Of a stretch of DNA of 8,357 bases, positions 1 through 7,347 are shown one piece after another (the first letter of the stretch is position 1; every line of letters begins with the position of its first letter). Below the pieces are notes generated by a model. The model had not been told where the DNA came from. It searched no databases and saw only the letters and a list, made by a program, of their open reading frames with translations. A program made the position numbers and the translations under genes. This DNA is from Desulfobacula sp. (GTDB lineage: Bacteria; Desulfobacterota; Desulfobacteria; Desulfobacterales; Desulfobacteraceae): assembly GCF_021107415.1 (NCBI RefSeq), contig NZ_JAIOSW010000359.1, forward strand, positions 1-8,357, given 5' to 3'.

Positions 1-32
1 GTTACAATCAAGATTCTCGGTTTTTGTACCAT
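1..32 (-). CDS. 5' end of a downstream gene, possibly glycogen synthase (partial, runs off left edge)
   Basis: Only the first 11 codons are in the window; they translate as MVQKPRILIVT (the last codon starts AC, so it is Thr whatever follows). The ATG at 30-32 is preceded by a purine-rich ribosome binding site, GGGGA, 8 bases upstream. It lies 33 bases after the phosphorylase stop, on the same strand, so it looks like the next gene of the operon. A basic start followed by a hydrophobic beta strand (RILIVT) is typical of GT-B glycosyltransferases such as glycogen synthase, but also of response regulators and other Rossmann-like proteins. Glycogen synthase is favoured only because of the neighbouring glycogen genes. 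I am fairly sure this is a real start and unsure of the product. Confidence 0.55.
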   Translation of the reverse strand, partial: MVQKPRILIV

Positions 33-40
33 TTTCTCTT

Positions 41-45
41 TCCCC
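41..45 (-). promoter_or_regulatory. Ribosome binding site of the left-edge gene
   Basis: GGGGA followed by AAGAGAAA and then ATG, a spacing of 8 bases. This site is the main reason for taking the ATG at 30-32 as a genuine start rather than chance, since the reading frame itself is visible for only 11 codons. Confidence 0.5.
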
Positions 46-65
46 AGGTTGTCTTGTCTATAATT

Positions 66-2630
66 TTAATCCTCTCCATGGACCCAGGTAATAAGGCCTG
101 GTGTATGACTGTTTAATACCTCATCCCCTTTGGGAATCACCCTGGCCGTATAACCAAAGCGTCCTGAATCCGAACAAGTGATGGTACATGCATAAATGTG
201 AGCGCCTTCGGATATGGTTTCCTGCAGCCACATGGTTTCTGCCATGCTGCCTTCAAGATGATCTGAGGATTTTACTTTGCCATGATAAACCTGGACCTCG
301 ACCTCTTCCGGGGTCAATTCACCAAGAAAAACCTCAAGAGTGATCCTGAAGGTATCCCTAACAATAAAATCAGCCTCAGTGGTAAGCTTGGGTGTTGATA
401 CTCGAATGCCGCTCCACAAGGATATCAACCGGGACTGGGTCAGTGCCAGTTCCTTGGCTTTCCAGGCGGAATCTTGAGTCAACAGTTTAAAATTTCTTGA
501 TGCCGGGATATAGAATCTTTCCGAATACTCCCGGACCATCCGGTCACTTGAAAAATCTATTATAGCCATTTTCATGGCCTCTTTCATCATCTTTATCCAC
601 TTTTCGGGTGGATTACCTCTTTTCCTCTCATAAAAAGTTGGGATCACATCATTTTCAAGGATATTATAGAGGGCCTGGCTTTCAACCTCATCCTGGTATT
701 CATGATCCTCATAAGCATCTCCGTTTCCAATACTCCAGCCCCGGCTCTCCCTGAATCCTTCACACCACCAGCCATCAAGAATGGAAAGATTCAACCCGCC
801 GTTTGCAGCAGCTTTCATGCCTGACGTGCCGCAGGCTTCATTGGGTCTTCTGGGTGTATTAAGCCACACATCACATCCCTGGACCATGTATCTTGCGATA
901 TTGATATCATAATTTTCAAGAAAGACTACCCGGTGCCTGACATTGTGCAGCCTGGCAAATTCAACAATTTGTTTGATGATATCCTTGCCCTCATTATCAT
1001 TGGGATGGGCTTTGCCTGCAAACACTAGTTGGATGGGTCTGTCTTCATCAGTAATGAGTCTTGTCAAACGCGGGATATCTTTCAATAAGAGCCCTGCCCG
1101 TTTGTAAGTGGCAAACCGCCGGGCAAAACAAATGGTCAGCACCCGGTGATCCAATACACTCACCACTTCATCCAGCACAGTCCTAGGGGCATTTCGCCTT
1201 TCATATTGTGCCAGCAAAGTATCCCTGCATTTTTTTATCAAATTGGATCGATCCAGTTCATGGACATGCCAAAGGTCTGCATCCTCAATATTGTCTATCC
1301 TTGAAATCAGATTTGGGTTGCCTTGCCTGTTGGACCAGTCTGAGGATAAATAACGTTCAAATAAAGCATTTTTATGCCGGGAAAGATAAGAACAGATATG
1401 GACACCGTTAGTGATATGTGAAATAGGAATTTCTTCGACGTGGCGCCTTGGCCATAAAGGCTGCCACATAGTGCGAGCCACCTGACCGTGAAGCCGGCTG
1501 ACACCATTAATGTAGCCGGATAATTTAGCACCAAAAATAAACATGGAAAATTTGCCTGTATCCTTCATGCCATGGGGCTCTCCCCAGGAGAGCAGTTCAT
1601 CGTTTGAAATGGCAAATTTATCGGCATAGGGCTGGATATAGGGAAGTATTAATTCTTTTGGAAATTCATCATGCCCTGCAGCCACAGGAGTATGGGTGGT
1701 AAAAACACAGCTTCTCTTACAAATTTGAAATGCACTTTCAAAATCCACATCGTATTTGTCCATGATAATACAAATTCGTTCCAACCCGGCAAAGGCACAA
1801 TGTCCTTCATTCATATGACTGATGTTAGGAAACATATCCATGGCGCTCAATATCTTTATCCCGCCAATCCCCAATAATATTTCCTGGGCAACCCGGACTT
1901 CGCCATGGCTGGCATAGAGTCTTGATGTAATATCCCTGATGATAACTGGATTTTCCGGCAAATCGGTATCCAGTAAGAATAGTCTGATTTTACCAACCTT
2001 TAATTGCCAGACACAGGCTGTGATCAAGCCCTCGGGTCCCGGTATTTCAATTTTGATTTCAAAGCCGGAGCTGTCCTTCACCTTTTGAACCGGAAGATCA
2101 AACATGTCATTAAAGGGATAGGTTTCCTGCTGCCACCCGTTATGGTCAAGGAACTGCTTAAAATAACCTTCCCGGAATAACAGACCAATACCGGTCAACG
2201 GGATTCCCAGAGTAGAAGATGCTTTTAGATGATCTCCGGCAAGAACCCCTAGACCGCCTGCAAAAAGCGGCAGTGATTCATGGAGACCGAACTCCATGGA
2301 AAAATAGGCAATCGTCTCTTTGGGATCCAGATCAAATTCCTTGATTTGTGATACATAGGAAAACATTCTTTCAAATTTAGCCTTTACCCGCCCAAGATGC
2401 CCCAAAAAACTTTCATCCTTTGAAAGGTCATCAAATCGTCTCTGGGATATATGAGAAAGAAAAGCCACGGGATTTTTCCCGATTTTTTCCCATTGTGCAG
2501 GATGAATTCTATGAAATAACTCAATGGCTTCAGGATTCCAGCACCACCACAGGTTCCTGGCAAGATAATCCAGAAAAGACAAGGGTTCCGGGATAGCAGG
2601 ATATACTTTGTAAATTTGTACCTCTTTCAT
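66..2630 (-). CDS. glgP: Alpha-glucan (glycogen) phosphorylase, DUF3417-containing type
   Basis: An 854-residue cytoplasmic enzyme that should use inorganic phosphate to release glucose-1-phosphate from the non-reducing ends of glycogen or maltodextrin (EC 2.4.1.1). Residues 1 to about 110 match the DUF3417 N-terminal domain (LARNLWWCWNPEA near 23-35). The GT35 core follows: EFGLHESLPLFAGGLG at 113-128, NEGH at 274-277, THTPVAAGHDEF at 312-323, RRFATYKR at 504-511, and the pyridoxal-phosphate site EACGTSGMK with the expected Schiff-base lysine at K606. A beta-rich tail of about 130 residues ends the protein, as is usual for members of about 850 residues. It belongs to the GlgP subgroup that lacks the long regulatory N-terminus of muscle or E. 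coli phosphorylases. The ATG at 2628-2630 has AGGAG 11 bases upstream, slightly long spacing, and starts 26 bases after the debranching-enzyme stop, so the two are almost certainly co-transcribed. All visible catalytic motifs are intact. Natural chain-length preference cannot be read from the sequence. Confidence 0.95.
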   Translation of the reverse strand: MKEVQIYKVYPAIPEPLSFLDYLARNLWWCWNPEAIELFHRIHPAQWEKIGKNPVAFLSHISQRRFDDLSKDESFLGHLGRVKAKFERMFSYVSQIKEFDLDPKETIAYFSMEFGLHESLPLFAGGLGVLAGDHLKASSTLGIPLTGIGLLFREGYFKQFLDHNGWQQETYPFNDMFDLPVQKVKDSSGFEIKIEIPGPEGLITACVWQLKVGKIRLFLLDTDLPENPVIIRDITSRLYASHGEVRVAQEILLGIGGIKILSAMDMFPNISHMNEGHCAFAGLERICIIMDKYDVDFESAFQICKRSCVFTTHTPVAAGHDEFPKELILPYIQPYADKFAISNDELLSWGEPHGMKDTGKFSMFIFGAKLSGYINGVSRLHGQVARTMWQPLWPRRHVEEIPISHITNGVHICSYLSRHKNALFERYLSSDWSNRQGNPNLISRIDNIEDADLWHVHELDRSNLIKKCRDTLLAQYERRNAPRTVLDEVVSVLDHRVLTICFARRFATYKRAGLLLKDIPRLTRLITDEDRPIQLVFAGKAHPNDNEGKDIIKQIVEFARLHNVRHRVVFLENYDINIARYMVQGCDVWLNTPRRPNEACGTSGMKAAANGGLNLSILDGWWCEGFRESRGWSIGNGDAYEDHEYQDEVESQALYNILENDVIPTFYERKRGNPPEKWIKMMKEAMKMAIIDFSSDRMVREYSERFYIPASRNFKLLTQDSAWKAKELALTQSRLISLWSGIRVSTPKLTTEADFIVRDTFRITLEVFLGELTPEEVEVQVYHGKVKSSDHLEGSMAETMWLQETISEGAHIYACTITCSDSGRFGYTARVIPKGDEVLNSHTPGLITWVHGED

Positions 2631-2656
2631 ATGTACACAATCTCCTATTACAAAAA

Positions 2657-5600
2657 TTAGTGTGATAACTTATGCATGACCCTGGCAAACTCACCTGTGC
2701 CCCAAGCCTGCGCATCACATCCCCTTGCCGTGTGGGGATAATCACCATCAAGAATTTCAGGAATATATCCTGCGACACCTTTTCGCATCAAATGAATCAC
2801 ACTGCCCAGCCATGCAAGGCTTGTCGGAATGCTGTTTTTACCAAATGCCTTTGCCCATGCTTCACAAAATATTGGAAACTGCCACGTCCATGCTGTTCCA
2901 TTATGATAGGCAGGTTTTCTCTGCGTGTCTTCATCCCCCTTGTATTCTCCCGAATACGGAGCGTGGGGGTCCTTTAACAATTTATCATTATAAATAATAT
3001 TGATGGGAGTTTCAACCTTTGAATCAGCAAGGCTTCTAATCGCTCCCGGAACAATTAATTGTCGGCAGGTTTCAACACATTTTCGTACTATTCTCTTGTC
3101 TTTTATTACATCAAATGTGAACAAAAACAATTGGTTCGGTCTTAATGCATCATCCGGGACAGCGTTTTTTGCCCCGACAGGGCCATGGGAATGAAGACAA
3201 TCTGAAAAAAAGCCGGATCTTTTATTATAAAAAAGATCCAGCACGGCTTTTTGAACTGTTTTGGCTTTTTCCTGCCAGTCCATTTTATTTTCTGCATCAA
3301 CAGATGCCAGAAAAGCAAGTGCAGTGTACCATAACGCCTGAATCTCAACAGGATATCCCTGTCTTGGGGATCCTGCCGGAAAATTGGTATCCATCCATGT
3401 AAAATGAGACGGGCTATACAGCAGCAGGGTTTCAGGATCGGCAACCACCCCTGTTTTGGTTCCTTTTATCAGGGAATGGGCAATGGATAGAAGAATATCC
3501 AAAACCGTCCGATTATCAAGGGTTTCATTTAAAAAATCCTTGCTTTTCTCTTTTTCAGTCAAGTCCTTGCAACAGGCAAAAAACCATAATGGTGCATCGG
3601 AAGTTTCAATATTCCGGGCATCCTCACCACAGATCATATTCGGTAAGGTCCCATTGTCTTCAAACCTGCCAAACAGTCTTAATATGGCTCTGGCTTCTGA
3701 AAACCGACCCAGTTCAACCAGACTTCTGCAAAATATCAGACTGTCTCTTCCCCAGTCCAGAAACCAGGGGTATCCGGCAATCACGCTCTTATCACTGCCG
3801 CGATTCACAATAAACGCATCAAGACTTCTATATACTGCCTCAGAAAGGGGCATTCCTTTTTCAAAAGTTTTAAATTCTAATGATTTCAGTTGTTTATCAA
3901 AACCGGTTTTCATATCTTTACTTTCAATTACACCCGCATTGAGCAATACCTTTTCACCCCCCAGGCAAAAAACCGTAAAATATCCCGGACTGAAAAGATC
4001 AGAGTCGGAATCAAGACCTCTCTGGGCTTCCAAAGGACGATGGACCATATAGTGCCATTCGGGCTCGTGCACGAACTCACCTTTTGATATGTTTATACTG
4101 AGAGTTTTCCCATTTGAAAGTAAAAAGGAAAATCCTTTTTCAAAAGCAGAAACAGCCTCAGGCCATTGTTTTTCAGGCCCCTTAAATGCCTTAACAGTCT
4201 CATGGAAACTTCTGTCTTCAATATCAGGCCTGATGATAATGGTGATCCCTTTGTCATCATTTAGAAGAAATGCCTCATTGTCAGTGGATTTGGCTCTCGA
4301 CAGGGTTAAATAGGTATGATTGTCTTCCGGATCAATGGCCAGGTAGAGCTCCAGAGCATAATACTTGCCTTCTGACGTTGGGATATGAAACAGCCATTTT
4401 CCTCCATGATCATAGGAAAATGTAAACTTTTCAAGACAATCCAATGCAAGTTCTATAGAGTATCCCTGAAAAACAGCCCAGATTCTATACCTTGAAAGCA
4501 CCATCCACCTGTTTTCCGGTCTGTTTTTGGCCATATTTGCCCCAAGCAGGGCATCATACCGGCTGTCAAGTTTACCCCAAAAGGCAGCTGCCCGCATCAT
4601 GCTCCCTCTTTTATTGGTACCCAATAATTTCAAAAAAGGAGTTTTTACAATTTCTTTTCTTGTAAAGGACGAACTCATATATAGAGCATCACAGGGGGCA
4701 AGGTATAATAATGAAGCTTTTTTAATCTGCGTGCCATTGGTTTCAAATACCCTTAGATTTAACGTATATTCTTTATGTTGATTCTTTATTTCCTGTGGAA
4801 AAAAAAGAGCAAAAAAACCTTTTCCATCAGGAGTTGGGATTCCCTCCTCATATCCTATGGATGTTTTGTGGGATATTTTAATTGATTTTTTTTCATTAAG
4901 AATTTTGGCCCTGAACCCGGTCTTGCATTTTACCAAAAGGAAGAACCCCGGTGGAACCATTAATTGCCGTTTCAAATCCCTTTGGAAATCAAATACAATC
5001 ACCCGGCTTTCTTTTGACTCATTGTTAAAAGAACGAATGAATTCAACAGGATCATGGGCAAATGACAAGGCTTCTTGTTCGATATCAGCGCCTTTTACAT
5101 TGCCGTAGCCCTTGAACGTAGTATGAATCGCTAATACTTTAGCCTTTAGCTTTTGCAAATAAACCCTTTCCGGGGTCTGGCTGTTGCTTTTTCCCTTTTT
5201 TTCAATAAGTTTAACATCATCCGGATCAGGGGTCAGTGCCAGAATTTCTCCCGGTGTCAGTCGTATCACACAATGATCATCGACTTTTTGGGTTTCGATT
5301 TGGGCCCCTGAAATCAGATCAAACAACATTGTTTCTTTAATATCGGCGTCCTGTCTTTTCCAGGATGCCTCACTGGAGTTTTCACAATCAAGATTAATTA
5401 AAACGAGCAGTTTTTTTTCCCGGGTCTCATTGTATCGCAGCAAAACCAGGCACTCGGATTGATTTTTATGAATCAATTCAAGCCGAGTCTGTGCAAAAAA
5501 GGTGGGGTGATTTTTTAATATCAGGGTCAACTTTGAAATGTGTTCCACCTGATTTTTCTTGTTTCCCCAGTTCAGGCTACCCGATTCATGGACATCAATC

Positions 5601-7009
5601 TTTTGAGTGGCAAACCATTCTACCCCGTTGGCAAATCCAAATCCGCCGCATATTGAAAAAAGAGCACAAAGTGAAGTTCTCATTTTTGCATATCGTCTTG
5701 AAACAGATGCCAGGCGATTATTGTCATGGGTTTCTGCAAAATGAATGGTATGCCCGCAGGTGTTTGATATTTCAAAGACGATTGGCAGGTAATCTGATAT
5801 TTCCTGTCTAGTATAATTTTGGAATAATTCGGAATAGGCAAAGTTAAAGTTGGCCCTGCTTAAAATTTCGCGTGTTACACTAACCTTTCCCCCAAGCCCT
5901 TCCAAAAAGAAAAGCGTTTCAGGATATTGCTGTCTTACTTTTGCAACAATATATTCCCAGGCTTGGACCGGAATCATATAGCCGGCATCACACCTGAACC
6001 CGTCAACACCCCTATGACACCACAGCAAAAAAACATCTGCCATATATTTCCAAAGATCAATATTTGAATAATCCAGTTTTGTTAAATCTGCCCAGACCAC
6101 ACCCCAGGCGCCAGGAGCCTCTATCTTTCCATCTTCACCCCTGACCAGCCATTCAGGGTTACTTCCATGGATAGAGGCTGCCCATCCGGTATGGTTAATG
6201 GCAATATCCATAAATAAATAGCCATTATGAAAATGAACCATATCGGCCAGCTCCATAAACTGTTCAAGGGGGGTTGCCGAAGGGTCAAACTCAGCCAGAG
6301 CCGGATCAACTTGTGTAAAGTTCAAAGCGGCATAAGGGCTGCCAAACCGTCCCATTCTGGCATAGGTGGTGGGAGTGGGATGTATGGGGAGCAAATGGAG
6401 GACACGGCAGCCAAGGTGCGAAAAGATAAACTCTACTTGCTTTTTAAGATCCCTGAATTTTCCTGATTCAGGAATAACGGTATACCCTTTTGCATCAAGT
6501 TTTTCAATGATGGATGACAGGCCCTTTTCACCAGGTTCTCCAGATTCTCCCGGCACACCGGATTTGGATCTGCCGAACTGCCTGACAAAGGCATTGTAAA
6601 TAATATTGGCACAACAGGTGCCGGCCGGTTCCACATTCAAAATACAATTATCCCCGGTTGGCCAGATAGGGGTGGTGCTTTTTTCCGGGGCAAAAAAACA
6701 CTTTGCCTGAAAAAACCCTGTCTGGTGCAATGGAAGCGTAATTTTAAAAACAAAGTCGGTTTCCGGCTCCATTTCAATATCATACCAGGCTTCATCAAGC
6801 TTTATTTCATTTTTTTCCACACGCCTTATGATTTCTTTTTGTGCGATGACAGCAGAGCCAAGATTGGTTCTCACCCATGCCTTACCTTTTACCTTGGCCG
6901 GGAGCGTTAAAGTAAACAGAACACAGTCGCCACAATACATAACCCGGGATTCACCGGGAAGGGGAGATTGAGTAATATTCAGCAAGGTTTTCATACTTAT
7001 TTTTTCCAT
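2657..7009 (-). CDS. Bifunctional glycogen debranching enzyme (GH13 + GH133 fusion)
   Basis: A 1450-residue cytoplasmic protein, close in length to eukaryotic AGL. Residues 20-130 form a beta-rich N-terminal domain, followed by a short Gly-X-Y linker (151-163). A GH13 barrel spans about 165-500: DIAINH at 268-273, GFRCDA with nucleophile D341, LEG with acid/base E370, and ETHDNNR with D429. A small beta domain follows to about 595. Residues 600-790 are not recognised. About 800-1030 resemble the GDE N-terminal-like beta domain (KLDSRYDALLGANM at 813-826). Residues 1060-1450 are the GH133 (GDE_C) alpha/alpha barrel: AGYPWFLDWGRDS at 1078-1090, AYHNGTAWTW at 1367-1376, and IPEILDGD at 1416-1423, with E1418 a likely catalytic acid. 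By analogy with AGL, the GH13 part would transfer maltosyl or maltotriosyl units and the GH133 part would hydrolyse the remaining alpha-1,6 glucose, complementing the phosphorylase next door. Start choice: M1 overlaps the HIT gene by 13 bases; M6 (ATG at 6992-6994) lies 2 bases after its stop. Neither has a strong ribosome site, so translational coupling is likely. The exact transferase specificity is inferred. Confidence 0.92.
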   Translation of the reverse strand: MEKISMKTLLNITQSPLPGESRVMYCGDCVLFTLTLPAKVKGKAWVRTNLGSAVIAQKEIIRRVEKNEIKLDEAWYDIEMEPETDFVFKITLPLHQTGFFQAKCFFAPEKSTTPIWPTGDNCILNVEPAGTCCANIIYNAFVRQFGRSKSGVPGESGEPGEKGLSSIIEKLDAKGYTVIPESGKFRDLKKQVEFIFSHLGCRVLHLLPIHPTPTTYARMGRFGSPYAALNFTQVDPALAEFDPSATPLEQFMELADMVHFHNGYLFMDIAINHTGWAASIHGSNPEWLVRGEDGKIEAPGAWGVVWADLTKLDYSNIDLWKYMADVFLLWCHRGVDGFRCDAGYMIPVQAWEYIVAKVRQQYPETLFFLEGLGGKVSVTREILSRANFNFAYSELFQNYTRQEISDYLPIVFEISNTCGHTIHFAETHDNNRLASVSRRYAKMRTSLCALFSICGGFGFANGVEWFATQKIDVHESGSLNWGNKKNQVEHISKLTLILKNHPTFFAQTRLELIHKNQSECLVLLRYNETREKKLLVLINLDCENSSEASWKRQDADIKETMLFDLISGAQIETQKVDDHCVIRLTPGEILALTPDPDDVKLIEKKGKSNSQTPERVYLQKLKAKVLAIHTTFKGYGNVKGADIEQEALSFAHDPVEFIRSFNNESKESRVIVFDFQRDLKRQLMVPPGFFLLVKCKTGFRAKILNEKKSIKISHKTSIGYEEGIPTPDGKGFFALFFPQEIKNQHKEYTLNLRVFETNGTQIKKASLLYLAPCDALYMSSSFTRKEIVKTPFLKLLGTNKRGSMMRAAAFWGKLDSRYDALLGANMAKNRPENRWMVLSRYRIWAVFQGYSIELALDCLEKFTFSYDHGGKWLFHIPTSEGKYYALELYLAIDPEDNHTYLTLSRAKSTDNEAFLLNDDKGITIIIRPDIEDRSFHETVKAFKGPEKQWPEAVSAFEKGFSFLLSNGKTLSINISKGEFVHEPEWHYMVHRPLEAQRGLDSDSDLFSPGYFTVFCLGGEKVLLNAGVIESKDMKTGFDKQLKSLEFKTFEKGMPLSEAVYRSLDAFIVNRGSDKSVIAGYPWFLDWGRDSLIFCRSLVELGRFSEARAILRLFGRFEDNGTLPNMICGEDARNIETSDAPLWFFACCKDLTEKEKSKDFLNETLDNRTVLDILLSIAHSLIKGTKTGVVADPETLLLYSPSHFTWMDTNFPAGSPRQGYPVEIQALWYTALAFLASVDAENKMDWQEKAKTVQKAVLDLFYNKRSGFFSDCLHSHGPVGAKNAVPDDALRPNQLFLFTFDVIKDKRIVRKCVETCRQLIVPGAIRSLADSKVETPINIIYNDKLLKDPHAPYSGEYKGDEDTQRKPAYHNGTAWTWQFPIFCEAWAKAFGKNSIPTSLAWLGSVIHLMRKGVAGYIPEILDGDYPHTARGCDAQAWGTGEFARVMHKLSH

Positions 7010-7329
7010 CCGCTAATTAAATGAAGATGTATATGAAAAATTACCTGTCCACCACCTTTTTCAACATTGAACAAAAGCTTATATCCGGAGTTATTAACGC
7101 CCTGGTCTTTTGCCATATCTCTGGCAAGCATGAAAAGGCCTGAGATAATGGATTCATCTTCTTTTTGCAAATCATTAATACTTCTGATATGTTTTTTGGG
7201 AACCAACAGCAGATGAACCTTAGCTGCTGGCTTGATATCCCTGAAAACAACATAATCATCATCTTCATATAAAAACCTGGTTGGGACGTCCCGGTTGACA
7301 ATTTTACAAAACAGGCAGTCACTGGGCAT
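6997..7329 (-). CDS. Histidine triad (HIT) family nucleotide-binding hydrolase, HinT-like
   Basis: A 110-residue protein of the HINT/PKCI branch. The family hydrolyses AMP linked to amines or acyl groups (for example AMP-lysine and aminoacyl-adenylates) and acts as a cytoplasmic homodimer. The full fold is visible: CLFCKI at 5-10 with a Cys pair (C5, C8) that can bind zinc, DIKPAAKVHLLLVPKKHI at 31-48, and the active-site triad HIHLHL at 99-104, where H101 is the expected nucleotidylated histidine. The C-terminus is short (ISGWKK), a little shorter than E. coli HinT. A strong AAGGAG site 5 bases before the ATG fixes the start. It begins 18 bases after the sirtuin stop and its end overlaps, or directly abuts, the debranching-enzyme start, so it sits firmly inside the operon. 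The physiological substrate cannot be read from sequence. Confidence 0.94.
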   Translation of the reverse strand: MPSDCLFCKIVNRDVPTRFLYEDDDYVVFRDIKPAAKVHLLLVPKKHIRSINDLQKEDESIISGLFMLARDMAKDQGVNNSGYKLLFNVEKGGGQVIFHIHLHLISGWKK

Positions 7330-7334
7330 TAAAA

Positions 7335-7340
7335 CTCCTT
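7335..7340 (-). promoter_or_regulatory. Ribosome binding site of the HIT gene
   Basis: AAGGAG followed by TTTTA and ATG, spacing 5 bases. It is the strongest ribosome binding site in the window and lies in the 18-base gap after the sirtuin stop, which supports independent translation of the HIT protein at a good level. Confidence 0.7.
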
Positions 7341-7347
7341 TAAATAA

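Noticed and set aside
57..62. TATAGA box as a -10 element for the left-edge gene
   Set aside because: No acceptable -35 sequence lies 16-18 bases upstream, and the spacing fits simple read-through from the phosphorylase gene.
2631..2656. Possible terminator or promoter between debranching enzyme and phosphorylase
   Set aside because: The 26-base gap holds only the ribosome binding site; no inverted repeat or T tract was found.
2530..2778. 82-codon minus-strand frame spanning the debranching/phosphorylase junction
   Set aside because: It is out of frame with both strong genes and overlaps the C-terminus of one and the N-terminus of the other; the translation shows no domain pattern.
3200..3245. 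A/T-rich palindrome-like stretch (aaaagccggatcttttattataaaaaagatcc)
   Set aside because: GGATCTTTT and AAAAGATCC can pair, but the stretch is inside the coding sequence of the GH133 domain, where it encodes an ordinary helix and loop (LDLFYNKRSGFF). No regulatory role is supported.
3456..4052. 198-codon open frame on the plus strand
   Set aside because: It lies wholly antisense to the GH133 half of the debranching enzyme, whose motifs are continuous on the minus strand. The translation is Ser/Arg/Leu-rich with no recognisable fold and no convincing ribosome site.
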